Positions 55,501 to 62,816 of a DNA stretch of 64,000 nucleotides are shown in pieces; position 1 is the stretch's first letter; each line of letters starts with the position of its first letter. Made by a program: the position numbers and the translations under genes. Under the pieces are notes generated by a model. The model saw only the letters and a program-made list of their open reading frames with translations, did no database searches and was not told where the DNA came from. Source of the stretch: Dyella nitratireducens (GTDB lineage: Bacteria > Pseudomonadota > Gammaproteobacteria > Xanthomonadales > Rhodanobacteraceae); contig NZ_BMJA01000005.1 in the NCBI RefSeq assembly GCF_014642835.1, forward strand, positions 186,001 to 250,000. Reading direction: 5' to 3'.

Positions 55501-55694
55501 GCAACTGCTACGTCAACCGCAACCAGATCGGCGCGGTGGTGGGTGTGCAGCCGTTCGGTGGCGAATCGCTTTCGGGCACCGGGCCGAAGGCGGGTGGTCC
55601 GCACTATCTGGTGAAGTTTGCGACCGAGCGTACGCTTACCATCAACACCACGGCGGCGGGTGGTAATGCTTCGCTGCTCACAATTGGCGAGTAA
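52506..55694 (+). CDS. putA: bifunctional proline dehydrogenase / L-glutamate gamma-semialdehyde dehydrogenase
   Basis: Oxidises proline to glutamate in two steps, the first FAD-dependent and the second NAD-dependent. The 1062 aa protein has a proline dehydrogenase barrel (LVKGAYWDAEIKRAQELGL) in the first half and an aldehyde dehydrogenase domain with AETGGQNAMIADSSAL and the catalytic Cys in FQSAGQRCSAARVL. There is no N-terminal ribbon-helix-helix domain, so unlike the E. coli enzyme it should not repress its own gene. The start is a GTG at 52506. A short linker rich in Ser and Asn joins the two enzymes. Confidence 0.95.
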   Translation: MTQPILTPELPTSVEPARARITAAWLRDETEAVNDLLAQATLPPVEREKVIDLAADLVTRVRARAKDQSAVESFMRQYDLSSEEGVLLMCVAEALLRIPDKATADKLIRDKLGDANWKKHLGQSESLFVNASTWGLMLTGKLVNLAEETRQDFTSALRRLVGRAGEPAIRLAVRQAMRIMGHQFVMGRTIDEALDRCSKGEYAAYRYSYDMLGESALTAETAERYQQDYRNAIARIGARGPFANHTDAPSISVKLSALHPRYEVANRERARRDLTAKLLELSQLAMKQGIALSVDAEEADRLELSLDIIGDVFAHPSLQGWNGLGIVVQAYSKRTPFVIDWLIETARASGRRWYVRLVKGAYWDAEIKRAQELGLSGYPLYTRKPNTDVSYLACAHKLFDAGIELIYPQFATHNAHSIAAVHHISRGRPFEFQRLHGMGTDLYAEVIGKQNLNVPCRVYAPVGTHEDLLPYLVRRLLENGANTSFVNRVVDETLPVRDLVADPCETVRRFASIPHPRIPVPVNLFGDSSAPAQNSNFVSRKNSMGVNFSNDNELKALAEAVNAKSATWAAGPLVAGAESKGPTVQVTNPADRRQAVGSYVSADAALVDKALANAVAAQPGWDRLPAASRAAILEHAADQLEARRGEFIALCVREAGKSLPDSIAEIREAADFLRYYAAMARRLFGHPEQLPGPTGESNQLFLNGRGVFVCISPWNFPLAIFLGQVSAALAAGNSVIAKPAEQTTLIGYVAVKLLHEAGVPADVLQYLPGDGAVVGAALTKDPRVAGVAFTGSTETAWAINRALAARNAQIAALIAETGGQNAMIADSSALPEQIVKDVIASAFQSAGQRCSAARVLFVQEDIADKVIGMLGGAMAELKVGDPGQLSTDVGPVIDDDALKILVDHAARMDKEAKKIAEATLDPASTANGTFFAPRAYEIPSLDVLTREIFGPVLHVIRWKGSELPQVVDQINRTGYGLTLGVHSRIDDTVEYIRSHARVGNCYVNRNQIGAVVGVQPFGGESLSGTGPKAGGPHYLVKFATERTLTINTTAAGGNASLLTIGE

Positions 55695-55706
55695 CGCGCA
55701 GTCCAC

Positions 55707-55730
55707 GCCCTCTCCCGCCGGAGAGAGGGC
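55707..55730 (+). repeat. inverted repeat just after putA
   Basis: GCCCTCTC and GAGAGGGC form a perfect 8-bp stem with an 8-base loop, starting 12 bases after the putA stop. There is no T-run after it, so intrinsic termination is uncertain. Confidence 0.5.
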
Positions 55731-55759
55731 GAATCTCACCAGAAAACTGCATATATCGC

Positions 55760-55835
55760 GTAGGTTGGGTTAGCGCAACGTAACCCAACCATGCCGTGCG
55801 AATACGTTGGGTTACGCTGCGCTAACCCAACCTAC
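55760..55835. repeat. GTAG-headed REP pair, type GGGTTAGCGCAGCGTAACCC
   Basis: Same element as at 23928 and 52298, with one mismatch between its arms. Two copies of the same type therefore flank putA. Confidence 0.9.
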
Positions 55836-55903
55836 GATTGCGCCGGCACATTCGTAGCGGTCTGCGCGAACATCATCAGTACTGGCCATCAAAGGCATCC
55901 GTG

Positions 55904-56665
55904 ATGCGACGAATAGCGATATTTCTCTCACTACTCTCGCTGGCAATCACAGCACAAGCGGCCAATCCCAGCTCAGACGAACAACACTTCGTAGCCACGC
56001 TACATCTCGGCGCCACACCTCAAGTCCACTATCTCGACGCCAACGGCAAGTCCATCGACTACACCAACTTCGCGCAACAAATGCACGAAGGCCGCCGCCA
56101 CTACAGCATCACTCACGATACTGAGGCCGGCATGGCTGTGCTGCGCTTGCGCCCAGCCGGCGCTCGTGCGGGTGAGCCAGGCCGCTTTGCCTTCGGTCGC
56201 AGTGACACCTTTCCTCCGTTTGAATTGCCATCATTGCGAGGCAGCACGCAACGGCTGAGCGACTTCCACGGCCACTACACCTTGGTCAGCTTCTTCTTCG
56301 CCGAGTGCGCGCCATGCATCGCCGAAGTACCCACGCTCAATGCCTATGCGCTCGAGCACGGCGATATGAATTTCGTCGCTATAACCTATGAAAATGCCGA
56401 CACCGCGCGCCAGTTCGTAAAGGAGCGCGGCCTGGACTGGAATGTGCTGTATCACGGCCAAGCACTCACCGATACGTTGGGCGTAGGCATCTACCCCACC
56501 TTGATGCTGCTCGACCCGGCCGGCCGGGTGGCCGGCTCAGCCGTTGGCATGTCCATGCAGGATGATCCTGCCAAGCGCCTGGCCGACCTCGGCAGTTGGG
56601 TCGAGCAATGGAAACGCGCAGCAGCGTCGGCACAAGCGCCGAATGGAAAACCTCCCTCGCCCTAG
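55904..56665 (+). CDS. TlpA/thioredoxin-like exported protein
   Basis: The 253 aa precursor has a signal peptide (MRRIAIFLSLLSLAITAQAA) and, after an N-terminal region of about 110 residues, a thioredoxin-fold domain with the CAPC active site (LVSFFFAECAPCIAEVPTLN) and the cis-Pro loop VGIYPTLMLLDPAG. It is probably a periplasmic thiol-disulfide reductase. A GTG three bases upstream is an alternative start. Its substrate is unknown. Confidence 0.85.
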   Translation: MRRIAIFLSLLSLAITAQAANPSSDEQHFVATLHLGATPQVHYLDANGKSIDYTNFAQQMHEGRRHYSITHDTEAGMAVLRLRPAGARAGEPGRFAFGRSDTFPPFELPSLRGSTQRLSDFHGHYTLVSFFFAECAPCIAEVPTLNAYALEHGDMNFVAITYENADTARQFVKERGLDWNVLYHGQALTDTLGVGIYPTLMLLDPAGRVAGSAVGMSMQDDPAKRLADLGSWVEQWKRAAASAQAPNGKPPSP

Positions 56666-56790
56666 TCTGTGCGCGTGCGGCGTTGCCCCGTGAATTCAGT
56701 GGACTTGTGCGCCGCGCCAACCACCCCGGTCCCACCCGTGCTAGAACGAACTCCTGCGCCATCTAGGTTGGCACGGGGGAAAGGTTCGAC

Positions 56791-57870
56791 ATGTCACAAA
56801 CGGCATTCGAAGTACGCGACACACGGCGGGCGGCTTCAGCGGCCATCGAGCCCGATCCGCGCGCGCAAGCTGCCGACATCCCGCCCAACGTGCTGGTCCA
56901 TCTCACCGAATTTGCCGCCCGCCACAGCATTGCCAGCGAGCCTTGGTTTACCGGACTAGGCATCACCCGTCAGCAGATCAACGACCCTGGTCTGCGTGTT
57001 TCCTACCGTCAGGCGCGCATGGTGATTGCTCGCGCGTTGCGAGCGATACGCCATCCCGCGCTGGGCCTGCTGATCGGCCGCAACGAAACCATCGGCAGTT
57101 TCGGATTGCTTGGCCTGGCGATGATGACTTCGCGCAATTTCGGCGAGGCCATGAGTGCCGGTATCGAAAACCACAAAATCTGCGGCAGCCTGCTCGACGT
57201 GGACTTCGTCGCGGTAGATGCGCAAACCGTCGGCGTGCAGGCATGGCCACGCTACGGCGAAATCGAATTGCTGCCATTCCTGTGCGAAGAATTGTTCGCC
57301 AGTTGCCTGGCCATCGCGCGCGAACTGGTAGGCGCAAAGATCACGCCGATACGCATGGAATTCACCTACCCGCCCCCCGCTTACGCAGCCGAATACGGCG
57401 AAACATTTCAGTGCGACGTGCGCTTCGGCGCGCAACACAATCGCATCGTGGTGGACGCGAACTGGCTGGCACACCCGCTTTCCGGCTACAACCCGCTGGT
57501 TTCCCGCCAGGCATTGACGCTGTGCCACCAGCAACTGCGCGGCACCAGCGCTTCCGACGAAATCGTCGTCTCCGTCGAACGCCTACTGCGCAGTCGCCTG
57601 CGCGAACACCCCAAGCTCACCGAAGTTGCACGTACCCTGCACCTCAGCGAGCGCTCGCTGCGCCGCAGGCTCGCCGAAAGCGGACGCATCTTCCGCGAAA
57701 TTCATGATCGCGTTCGCGCCGAACGCGCATTGGAACTGCTGCACGCGGGTCAATTGAGCGTGGCGGAAATTGGTATCGAGCTTGGCTTTAGTGATCCGCG
57801 CGAGTTTCGCCGTGCGTTCAAGCGTTGGACGGGGATGCCGCCCAAGGTTGCGCGACGAAGCCTGCCCTGA
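56791..57870 (+). CDS. AraC family transcriptional regulator
   Basis: A 359 aa regulator with an N-terminal arabinose-binding-like (AraC_N) sensory domain (GLLGLAMMTSRNFGEAMSAG) and a C-terminal double helix-turn-helix (LTEVARTLHLSERSLRRRLA, then LSVAEIGIELGFSDPREFRR and AFKRWTG). This architecture resembles OruR/ArgR-like and quorum-type regulators that sense small hydrophobic or amino-acid ligands. The target is unknown; putA lies 1.1 kb upstream and is one candidate. Confidence 0.9.
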   Translation: MSQTAFEVRDTRRAASAAIEPDPRAQAADIPPNVLVHLTEFAARHSIASEPWFTGLGITRQQINDPGLRVSYRQARMVIARALRAIRHPALGLLIGRNETIGSFGLLGLAMMTSRNFGEAMSAGIENHKICGSLLDVDFVAVDAQTVGVQAWPRYGEIELLPFLCEELFASCLAIARELVGAKITPIRMEFTYPPPAYAAEYGETFQCDVRFGAQHNRIVVDANWLAHPLSGYNPLVSRQALTLCHQQLRGTSASDEIVVSVERLLRSRLREHPKLTEVARTLHLSERSLRRRLAESGRIFREIHDRVRAERALELLHAGQLSVAEIGIELGFSDPREFRRAFKRWTGMPPKVARRSLP

Positions 57871-57897
57871 AATTCAGTCTTGGCCTATCCCGCAAGT

Positions 57898-57915
57898 GAT
57901 ACTATATTTAGTATC
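57898..57915. promoter_or_regulatory. operator-like palindrome upstream of hicAB
   Basis: GATACT and AGTATC (57898-57903 and 57910-57915) are perfect 6-base arms around ATATTT, 10 bases before the hicA start. The AT-rich core could also serve as the -10 region. HicB proteins commonly repress their own operon through such a site. Confidence 0.6.
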
Positions 57916-57924
57916 AATTCGGGT

Positions 57925-58170
57925 ATGAACACGAAAGCCAAGCTTCTCGCATCCATTCTCGCCAATCCGAAGCAGGTTCGTTTCAGCGAAGCCTGCAAGG
58001 CTGCTGAACTTCTTGGCTTTGTGCACAGTGGCGGCAGTGGGTCGCATCGCGCATTTGTCAGAGCAGATGAACCCGTGGGCCTGAATTTTCAAAATCGTGG
58101 TGGGTTTCTGCCGCCCTACCAGGCTCGCCAACTCGGCGCGATGATCGAGAAGTACGGAGACAAATCATGA
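57925..58170 (+). CDS. hicA: HicA family mRNA interferase toxin
   Basis: An 81 aa protein (MNTKAKLLASILANPKQVRF) with a dsRBD-like fold and the catalytic His in SGGSGSHRAFVRAD, as in HicA toxins that cleave mRNA. It overlaps the antitoxin gene by four bases (ATGA), typical of toxin-first hicAB operons. The longer frame begins inside the operator region and is not used. Confidence 0.9.
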   Translation: MNTKAKLLASILANPKQVRFSEACKAAELLGFVHSGGSGSHRAFVRADEPVGLNFQNRGGFLPPYQARQLGAMIEKYGDKS

Positions 58171-58493
58171 ACCACTACGCCATCGAAATCTTTTGGTCTG
58201 AAGAAGATGAGGGTTACATCGCTGAGGTACCCGATCTTCCGGGGTGTTCTGCATGGGGAGCCACCGAAAGCGATGCTGCGCGTGAAGTCAAACACGCTAT
58301 CAATGCATGGATTGAGGCTGCCACGGCCGCAGGACATGTCATTCCGCCTCCGTCCACTGTAGAACCGCTCGAATCCTATAGCGGCAAATTCGTCGTGCGC
58401 GTGCCGCGCTCGTTGCATGCTCGTCTCGCCCGTAAAGCAAGGATTGAAGGCGTCAGCCTCAATCAATACGTCACACACATGCTGTCACGGTAA
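58167..58493 (+). CDS. hicB: HicB family antitoxin
   Basis: A 108 aa protein with the partial RNase H-like HicB domain at the N-terminus (IFWSEEDEGYIAEVPDLPGC) and a ribbon-helix-helix at the C-terminus (VVRVPRSLHARLARKARIEG) for operator binding. It neutralises HicA by binding its active site and represses the operon. The conserved DLPGC motif is intact. Confidence 0.92.
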   Translation: MNHYAIEIFWSEEDEGYIAEVPDLPGCSAWGATESDAAREVKHAINAWIEAATAAGHVIPPPSTVEPLESYSGKFVVRVPRSLHARLARKARIEGVSLNQYVTHMLSR

Positions 58494-58568
58494 CGCAGGG
58501 ATTGCGGCGGCCTTATGCGCGGCGCATCACCACTAAAAAATTTCAACGACGCGTGTTGCAGCCAAACC

Positions 58569-58955
58569 TTATCCAGTTCGAGATTTATTGTTCGGCTTGT
58601 GCTTAACCGAACGCAAACGCTCAGCCGCCTGGATCTGATGCGCTTTCATGATCGAGATGATCAGCCCAGGAAACCGCTGCTCAATCTCCGCACAGCGCGT
58701 GGTATTGCGCATCTCCACACCTTGCCGCTCGCTGCGGATCAGGCCCGCTTCACGCAACGCGCGAAAATGTTGCGATAGCGTGGACTTGGGAATGTCGCGA
58801 TCACTGATCTTGAGGAAGTTGGAACAGGTAGCGCCGCTGGAGACGGCCAGTTCGGCGTAGATGGCGGCGCGCACGGGGTCGGACAGGGCGTGGAGGATGC
58901 CCTCGACGGTGATGTCCTCGATGGATGGGTGAATCAGCGGCCGCATGGTGTGCAT
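58569..58955 (-). CDS. ArsR-type winged-helix transcriptional regulator
   Basis: A 128 aa protein (ILHALSDPVRAAIYAELAVS, then KSTLSQHFRALREAGLIRSE) typical of ArsR-family repressors. The ArsR metal-site motif ELCVC is absent (a single Cys lies in GATCSNFLK), so it likely senses a non-metal signal or redox state. An ATG three codons later (58946) is an alternative start. It is divergent from an SDR gene with a dyad in the shared promoter, a common regulator-target pair. Confidence 0.85.
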   Translation of the reverse strand: MHTMRPLIHPSIEDITVEGILHALSDPVRAAIYAELAVSSGATCSNFLKISDRDIPKSTLSQHFRALREAGLIRSERQGVEMRNTTRCAEIEQRFPGLIISIMKAHQIQAAERLRSVKHKPNNKSRTG

Positions 58956-58982
58956 TTTATCGGCACTTGATTTCTAGTTCTA

Positions 58983-59003
58983 TAGTTCATAAGTTACGAA
59001 CTA
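58983..59003. promoter_or_regulatory. operator-like dyad between ArsR-type and SDR genes
   Basis: TAGTTC (58983-58988) and GAACTA (58998-59003) are perfect inverted arms separated by 9 bases, in the 90-base divergent intergenic region. Spacing suits a winged-helix dimer. It is a candidate site for the ArsR-type regulator. Confidence 0.5.
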
Positions 59004-59044
59004 CCGGATTTCAGAACTCCCTCACTCCCATCAGGACACATTCC

Positions 59045-59791
59045 ATGAGCAAGCTGAAAGGTAAGGTCGCCATCGTTACGGGCGCATCCAAAGGCATCGG
59101 TGCCGGCATCGCCAAGGCTTTGGCGGCGGAAGGCGCGTCGGTCGTCGTCAATTACGCCTCCAGCAAGACGGGCGCGGATGCCGTGGTCAGTGACATCGTG
59201 AAGGCGGGCGGCAAGGCCGTTGCCGTGCAGGGCGATGTTTCGAAAGCTGCCGACGCGCAGGCGATTGTGGATGGGGCCGTCAAGCACTACGGCCGTCTCG
59301 ACATTCTTGTGAATAACTCGGGTGTTTACGAATTCGCACCGATCGAAGGGATCACGGAGGAGCATTACGACCGGCAATTCAACGTAAACGTGCGCGGCCT
59401 GCTGCTTACCACCCAGGCGGCTGTGAAACACCTTGGTGAAGGCGCCAGCATCATCAATGTCGGCTCGCTGGTATCGCGCATCGTGCCCGCGAACACTGTC
59501 GTGTACACGGCCACCAAAGGTGCCGTGGATGCCATCACCGGCGTGCTGTCGAAAGAGCTGGGACCACGCAAGATTCGCGTGAACGCGCTCAACCCGGGCA
59601 TGGTGGAAACCGAGGGCACCCATGCCGCCGGCGCGATCGGCGGTGACTTCGAAAAATACGCGTTGGCCAGCACGCCGCTTGGCCGCATTGGCCAGCCGAA
59701 CGACATCGCTTCGATTGCCGTGTTCCTGGCTTCCGACGATTCGTATTGGTTGACGGGTGAGCGCCTGTACGCGGGCGGCGGCGCACGCTGA
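59045..59791 (+). CDS. SDR family oxidoreductase
   Basis: The 248 aa protein has the classical short-chain dehydrogenase features: cofactor loop TGASKGIGAGIA, NNSGVYEF, catalytic VVYTATKGAVDAITG with Tyr and Lys, and the C-terminal WLTGERLYAGGGAR. It is closest in look to the FabG/glucose-1-dehydrogenase-like group that accompanies ArsR- or TetR-type repressors. The ATG at 59045 is chosen at the family N-terminus (MSKLKGKVAIVTGASKG). The substrate is unknown. Confidence 0.88.
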   Translation: MSKLKGKVAIVTGASKGIGAGIAKALAAEGASVVVNYASSKTGADAVVSDIVKAGGKAVAVQGDVSKAADAQAIVDGAVKHYGRLDILVNNSGVYEFAPIEGITEEHYDRQFNVNVRGLLLTTQAAVKHLGEGASIINVGSLVSRIVPANTVVYTATKGAVDAITGVLSKELGPRKIRVNALNPGMVETEGTHAAGAIGGDFEKYALASTPLGRIGQPNDIASIAVFLASDDSYWLTGERLYAGGGAR

Positions 59792-60330
59792 TAATCACCA
59801 GACAAACTCAAGCGCACCGCATTTGCGGTGCGCTTTTTTATGCTTATTGCCGATGCACGCTGCCGTCGCCAATACCAAGGCAAATGCGCGACGATTTTGC
59901 ACGGATAACCTGGGGACCTTGAGCTTGTCGGCCTTTGCCGGCTCCGCCCATCACCTGCCCATTCGCGCGGCGCCTGTCGGGGGCAAATCCACCGCCGTCG
60001 CCTTGCCCAAACCAGCGTCCAACCCAACGAGAACGCATGGCTGCCTCCTCACTTATCGTTGATGGATGTTCAAGATAGAGGCATGGCTTGAACCGAAGTA
60101 GCGATATCTCGGCAAGACAGTCTTAAACATGCTTCAAGGCTGGACGTGGTGGATCAGCCGCCGGATCACCGCGCTCAGCGCTTGCCCGACATAACCGCCG
60201 GCTGGTCACCATCTCCGCAGGCTGGCCGATTTACCCCCCATCCCCGTCCCTTTTGCCCTCCCTCTCTTGAGCAGCTTGCGGGACAGTGCATAGGTACGCA
60301 CTCGTATGGCGCGAGGGGAGATATGCCGGC
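59792..60330. other. intergenic region after the SDR gene
   Basis: No convincing gene is seen in this stretch of about 540 bases apart from the terminator at 59811. A 64-codon minus-strand ORF at 59844-60038 has a good AGGAGG upstream of its ATG, but its composition is not convincing, and I list it among rejected items. Confidence 0.45.
59811..59839 (+). terminator. Rho-independent terminator of the SDR gene
   Basis: A perfect 10-bp stem (AGCGCACCGC and GCGGTGCGCT) with a 4-base loop is followed by a run of T, 20 bases after the SDR stop codon. Confidence 0.9.
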
Positions 60331-61563
60331 ATGCGCAAGATCCATATCTTGATGGCCCTTTCATTGCTGCTGCCTGCCTGCGGGCATCAGGAGAACGCAG
60401 CGCAAAGCCAGAATGACGCTTCCTTCGAGAGCAAGCTGGAACAACGACTGCTGGATGCCAAACCTGGCAGCGTGATCGACATTCCTGCAGGCCACTACAC
60501 ACTCAAGCGCGGTTTGAGCTTGCGCACGAATGGCGTGACCATCCGTGGCGCAGGCATGGACAAGACCGTGCTGTCGTTCAAAGGACAGATCGTCGGCCCC
60601 GAAGGCCTGCTAGTGAATGCGGACGATTTCACCATCGAGAACCTCGCCATCGAAGACACGATGGGCGATGCGCTGAAGATCAACCAGGGCAGGAACATCA
60701 CCATTCATGGTTTGCGTATTGAATGGACGGACGGCCCCAAGAGCACCAACGGTGCCTACGGCCTGTATCCGGTGAAGACGCAAAACGTGTTGGTGGAAGA
60801 TTCGGTCGTGATCGGTGCATCCGATGCCGGCATCTATGTGGGGCAGTCGAACACCATCGTCGTGCGACGCAATCGCGCCGAGCAGAACGTGGCTGGCATC
60901 GAGATCGAGAACTCGGTGAATGCCGATGTGTACGACAACACCGCAACGAAAAACACCGGCGGCATCCTGGTTTTCAACATGCCGAATCTTTCGCAGGCAG
61001 GCCACGCCACGCGCGTGTTCCATAACAAGGTGTTTGCCAACAACACGGCCAATTTCGCCAGGAAAGGTGCGGCGGTGGCCAGTGTGCCAGCAGGCTCAGG
61101 CGTCGTGGTGAATTCCAACGACAAGGTGGAGATCTTCGATAATGACGTGGCTGACAATCAGACGGCCAACGTCATCATCTCCAGCTATTTCTCCACCAAT
61201 TACTACAACAAGCTTGGTGTAGCGGCCGATTACAACCCCTATCCGAAAGGAATCTACGTCTACAGCAATCGCTTCAAAGGTGGCGGCAACTCGCCGGATG
61301 GTCTCGCGCTAAAAACCTTGAAAGCCGCCGTATACGGTATCAATGGCAGCTTCCCTGATGTGCTGTGGGATGGCTATGTCGACCCCAAAGACCAGGCGAG
61401 CAGTCCATCGCCGGACGATCGCATCTGCATCCAGGATGCCAACGGCGTGCTCGATGCCGACGGCCCACACGGTTACAAGAATCCCACCACCGACACCAAG
61501 CCTTTCCAGTGCAGCCTGCCTAAGCTGCCGCCCGTTGCGCTGAATCCGGAACCGAAAGTCTGA
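60331..61563 (+). CDS. parallel beta-helix repeat lipoprotein
   Basis: The 410 aa precursor has a lipoprotein signal (MALSLLLPACGHQENA) and a right-handed parallel beta-helix body with recurrent short units (IRGAGMDKTVLSFKGQ, DAGIYVGQSNTIVVRRNRAE, NADVYDNTATKNTGGILVFN). The ATG at 60331 has GAGGGGAG upstream. Its stop is 11 bases before the diheme cytochrome gene. Genes of these two kinds are known as neighbours in other Proteobacteria (for example the SO_2930-type pair in Shewanella, from memory), so a joint extracytoplasmic redox role is likely. Confidence 0.85.
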   Translation: MRKIHILMALSLLLPACGHQENAAQSQNDASFESKLEQRLLDAKPGSVIDIPAGHYTLKRGLSLRTNGVTIRGAGMDKTVLSFKGQIVGPEGLLVNADDFTIENLAIEDTMGDALKINQGRNITIHGLRIEWTDGPKSTNGAYGLYPVKTQNVLVEDSVVIGASDAGIYVGQSNTIVVRRNRAEQNVAGIEIENSVNADVYDNTATKNTGGILVFNMPNLSQAGHATRVFHNKVFANNTANFARKGAAVASVPAGSGVVVNSNDKVEIFDNDVADNQTANVIISSYFSTNYYNKLGVAADYNPYPKGIYVYSNRFKGGGNSPDGLALKTLKAAVYGINGSFPDVLWDGYVDPKDQASSPSPDDRICIQDANGVLDADGPHGYKNPTTDTKPFQCSLPKLPPVALNPEPKV

Positions 61564-61574
61564 GAGCGTCGCTG

Positions 61575-62738
61575 ATGTCGATAAAGATGTGGGTGCGCGG
61601 ATGGATACTGCTGATCGCACTGGCGAACCTGACTGCTTGCCAGCACGGCATGCAGCCGGTGGCCTTTCACGATGATGGCTATCCGTCGAAGCTCAGTGAT
61701 TGGCATGTGGTGGAAGCGCGCGACGGCATGTTGCAGATGAACCAGGGTGTGGTGCCGTACGAACTCAATACGCCGTTGTTTACCGATTACGCACACAAGC
61801 TGCGCACGATCTGGATGCCCAAGAGCACGTCAGCCAAATACAACCCCACGGACACCTTCGACTTTCCAGTAGGCACGATCATCAGCAAGACCTTCTTCTA
61901 TCCGTTGCCCAAGGATGGAGCGCGCCATGCTACGGATGTAGCACGTACGTATGACACCAGCCGCGATTTCGCCGGACCAGGACAAGGCCTGGAGCTCGCC
62001 AACATCCATCTGATCGAAACGCGCCTGCTGGTACGGCGCAAAGATGGTTGGGTGGCCATTCCCTATGTCTGGAACGCCGACCAGACTGACGCGATGCTCG
62101 CTCGCACTGGCGACGTGCAGGCCTTGACCCTGGTCGGCGACGATGGCGAACGCGAGAACTTCAATTACGTGGTACCGGATCAAAGCCAATGCGTCAGTTG
62201 TCACGCACACGACTGGACCACGCGTGCACTGCAGCCGATCGGCCCGAAAGCGCGTCATCTCAATCGTAGTTACCCCTATGCCGATGGCGATGAAAACGAA
62301 CTTGTCCATCTTACGCGCGTGGGTTACCTCACCGGCGCACCGGCGCCTGCAGATGCACCGCGCAATGCGAACTGGATGGATACGCATGCTTCGTTTGACG
62401 CACGTGCCCGCGCTTATCTGGACATCAACTGCGGCCATTGCCACAACCCGAAGGGTGCAGCGAATACCACTGGGCTGACGCTGGATATCAGTACGCCCGA
62501 AGATCGCCATATCGGCATCTGCAAACCGCCGACGGCGGCAGGACAAGGCACCGGCGATCACCTGTTCGACATCGTGCCTGGCCATCCGGACGATTCGATT
62601 GTGCCTTACCGCCTTGGCTCGGCCGAGCCCGGCACGATGATGCCGGAGATCGGGCGCAGCACCGTGCATAAGGAAGGGCTTGCGTTGATCAAGGCGTGGA
62701 TCGCCGCGCAATCGGGGGATTGCGTGGTCTTGCATTAG
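61575..62738 (+). CDS. SO2930 family diheme c-type cytochrome
   Basis: The 387 aa precursor has a lipoprotein-type signal (LIALANLTACQHG) and two heme-binding motifs, CVSCH and CGHCH, about 80 residues apart. The N-terminal region (LNTPLFTDYAHKLRTIWMPK) is shared by the SO2930-type family. It is probably a periplasmic or outer-membrane-anchored electron carrier. It follows the beta-helix lipoprotein closely and precedes an aldehyde dehydrogenase. Confidence 0.87.
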   Translation: MSIKMWVRGWILLIALANLTACQHGMQPVAFHDDGYPSKLSDWHVVEARDGMLQMNQGVVPYELNTPLFTDYAHKLRTIWMPKSTSAKYNPTDTFDFPVGTIISKTFFYPLPKDGARHATDVARTYDTSRDFAGPGQGLELANIHLIETRLLVRRKDGWVAIPYVWNADQTDAMLARTGDVQALTLVGDDGERENFNYVVPDQSQCVSCHAHDWTTRALQPIGPKARHLNRSYPYADGDENELVHLTRVGYLTGAPAPADAPRNANWMDTHASFDARARAYLDINCGHCHNPKGAANTTGLTLDISTPEDRHIGICKPPTAAGQGTGDHLFDIVPGHPDDSIVPYRLGSAEPGTMMPEIGRSTVHKEGLALIKAWIAAQSGDCVVLH

Positions 62739-62816
62739 CACCAAGGATTTCGTCACACCGTATGCCACCATGACGCCACCGCACACCCATGGCGTGGCAT
62801 TGCGAGCGAAACTCTG

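Noticed and set aside
59844-60038. A 64-codon minus-strand ORF with AGGAGG seven bases before its ATG
   Set aside because: The Gly/Arg/Gln-rich product has no predicted structure or relative I recognise and lies in a gap behind a terminator. The ribosome binding site keeps it possible, but it is not strong enough to annotate.
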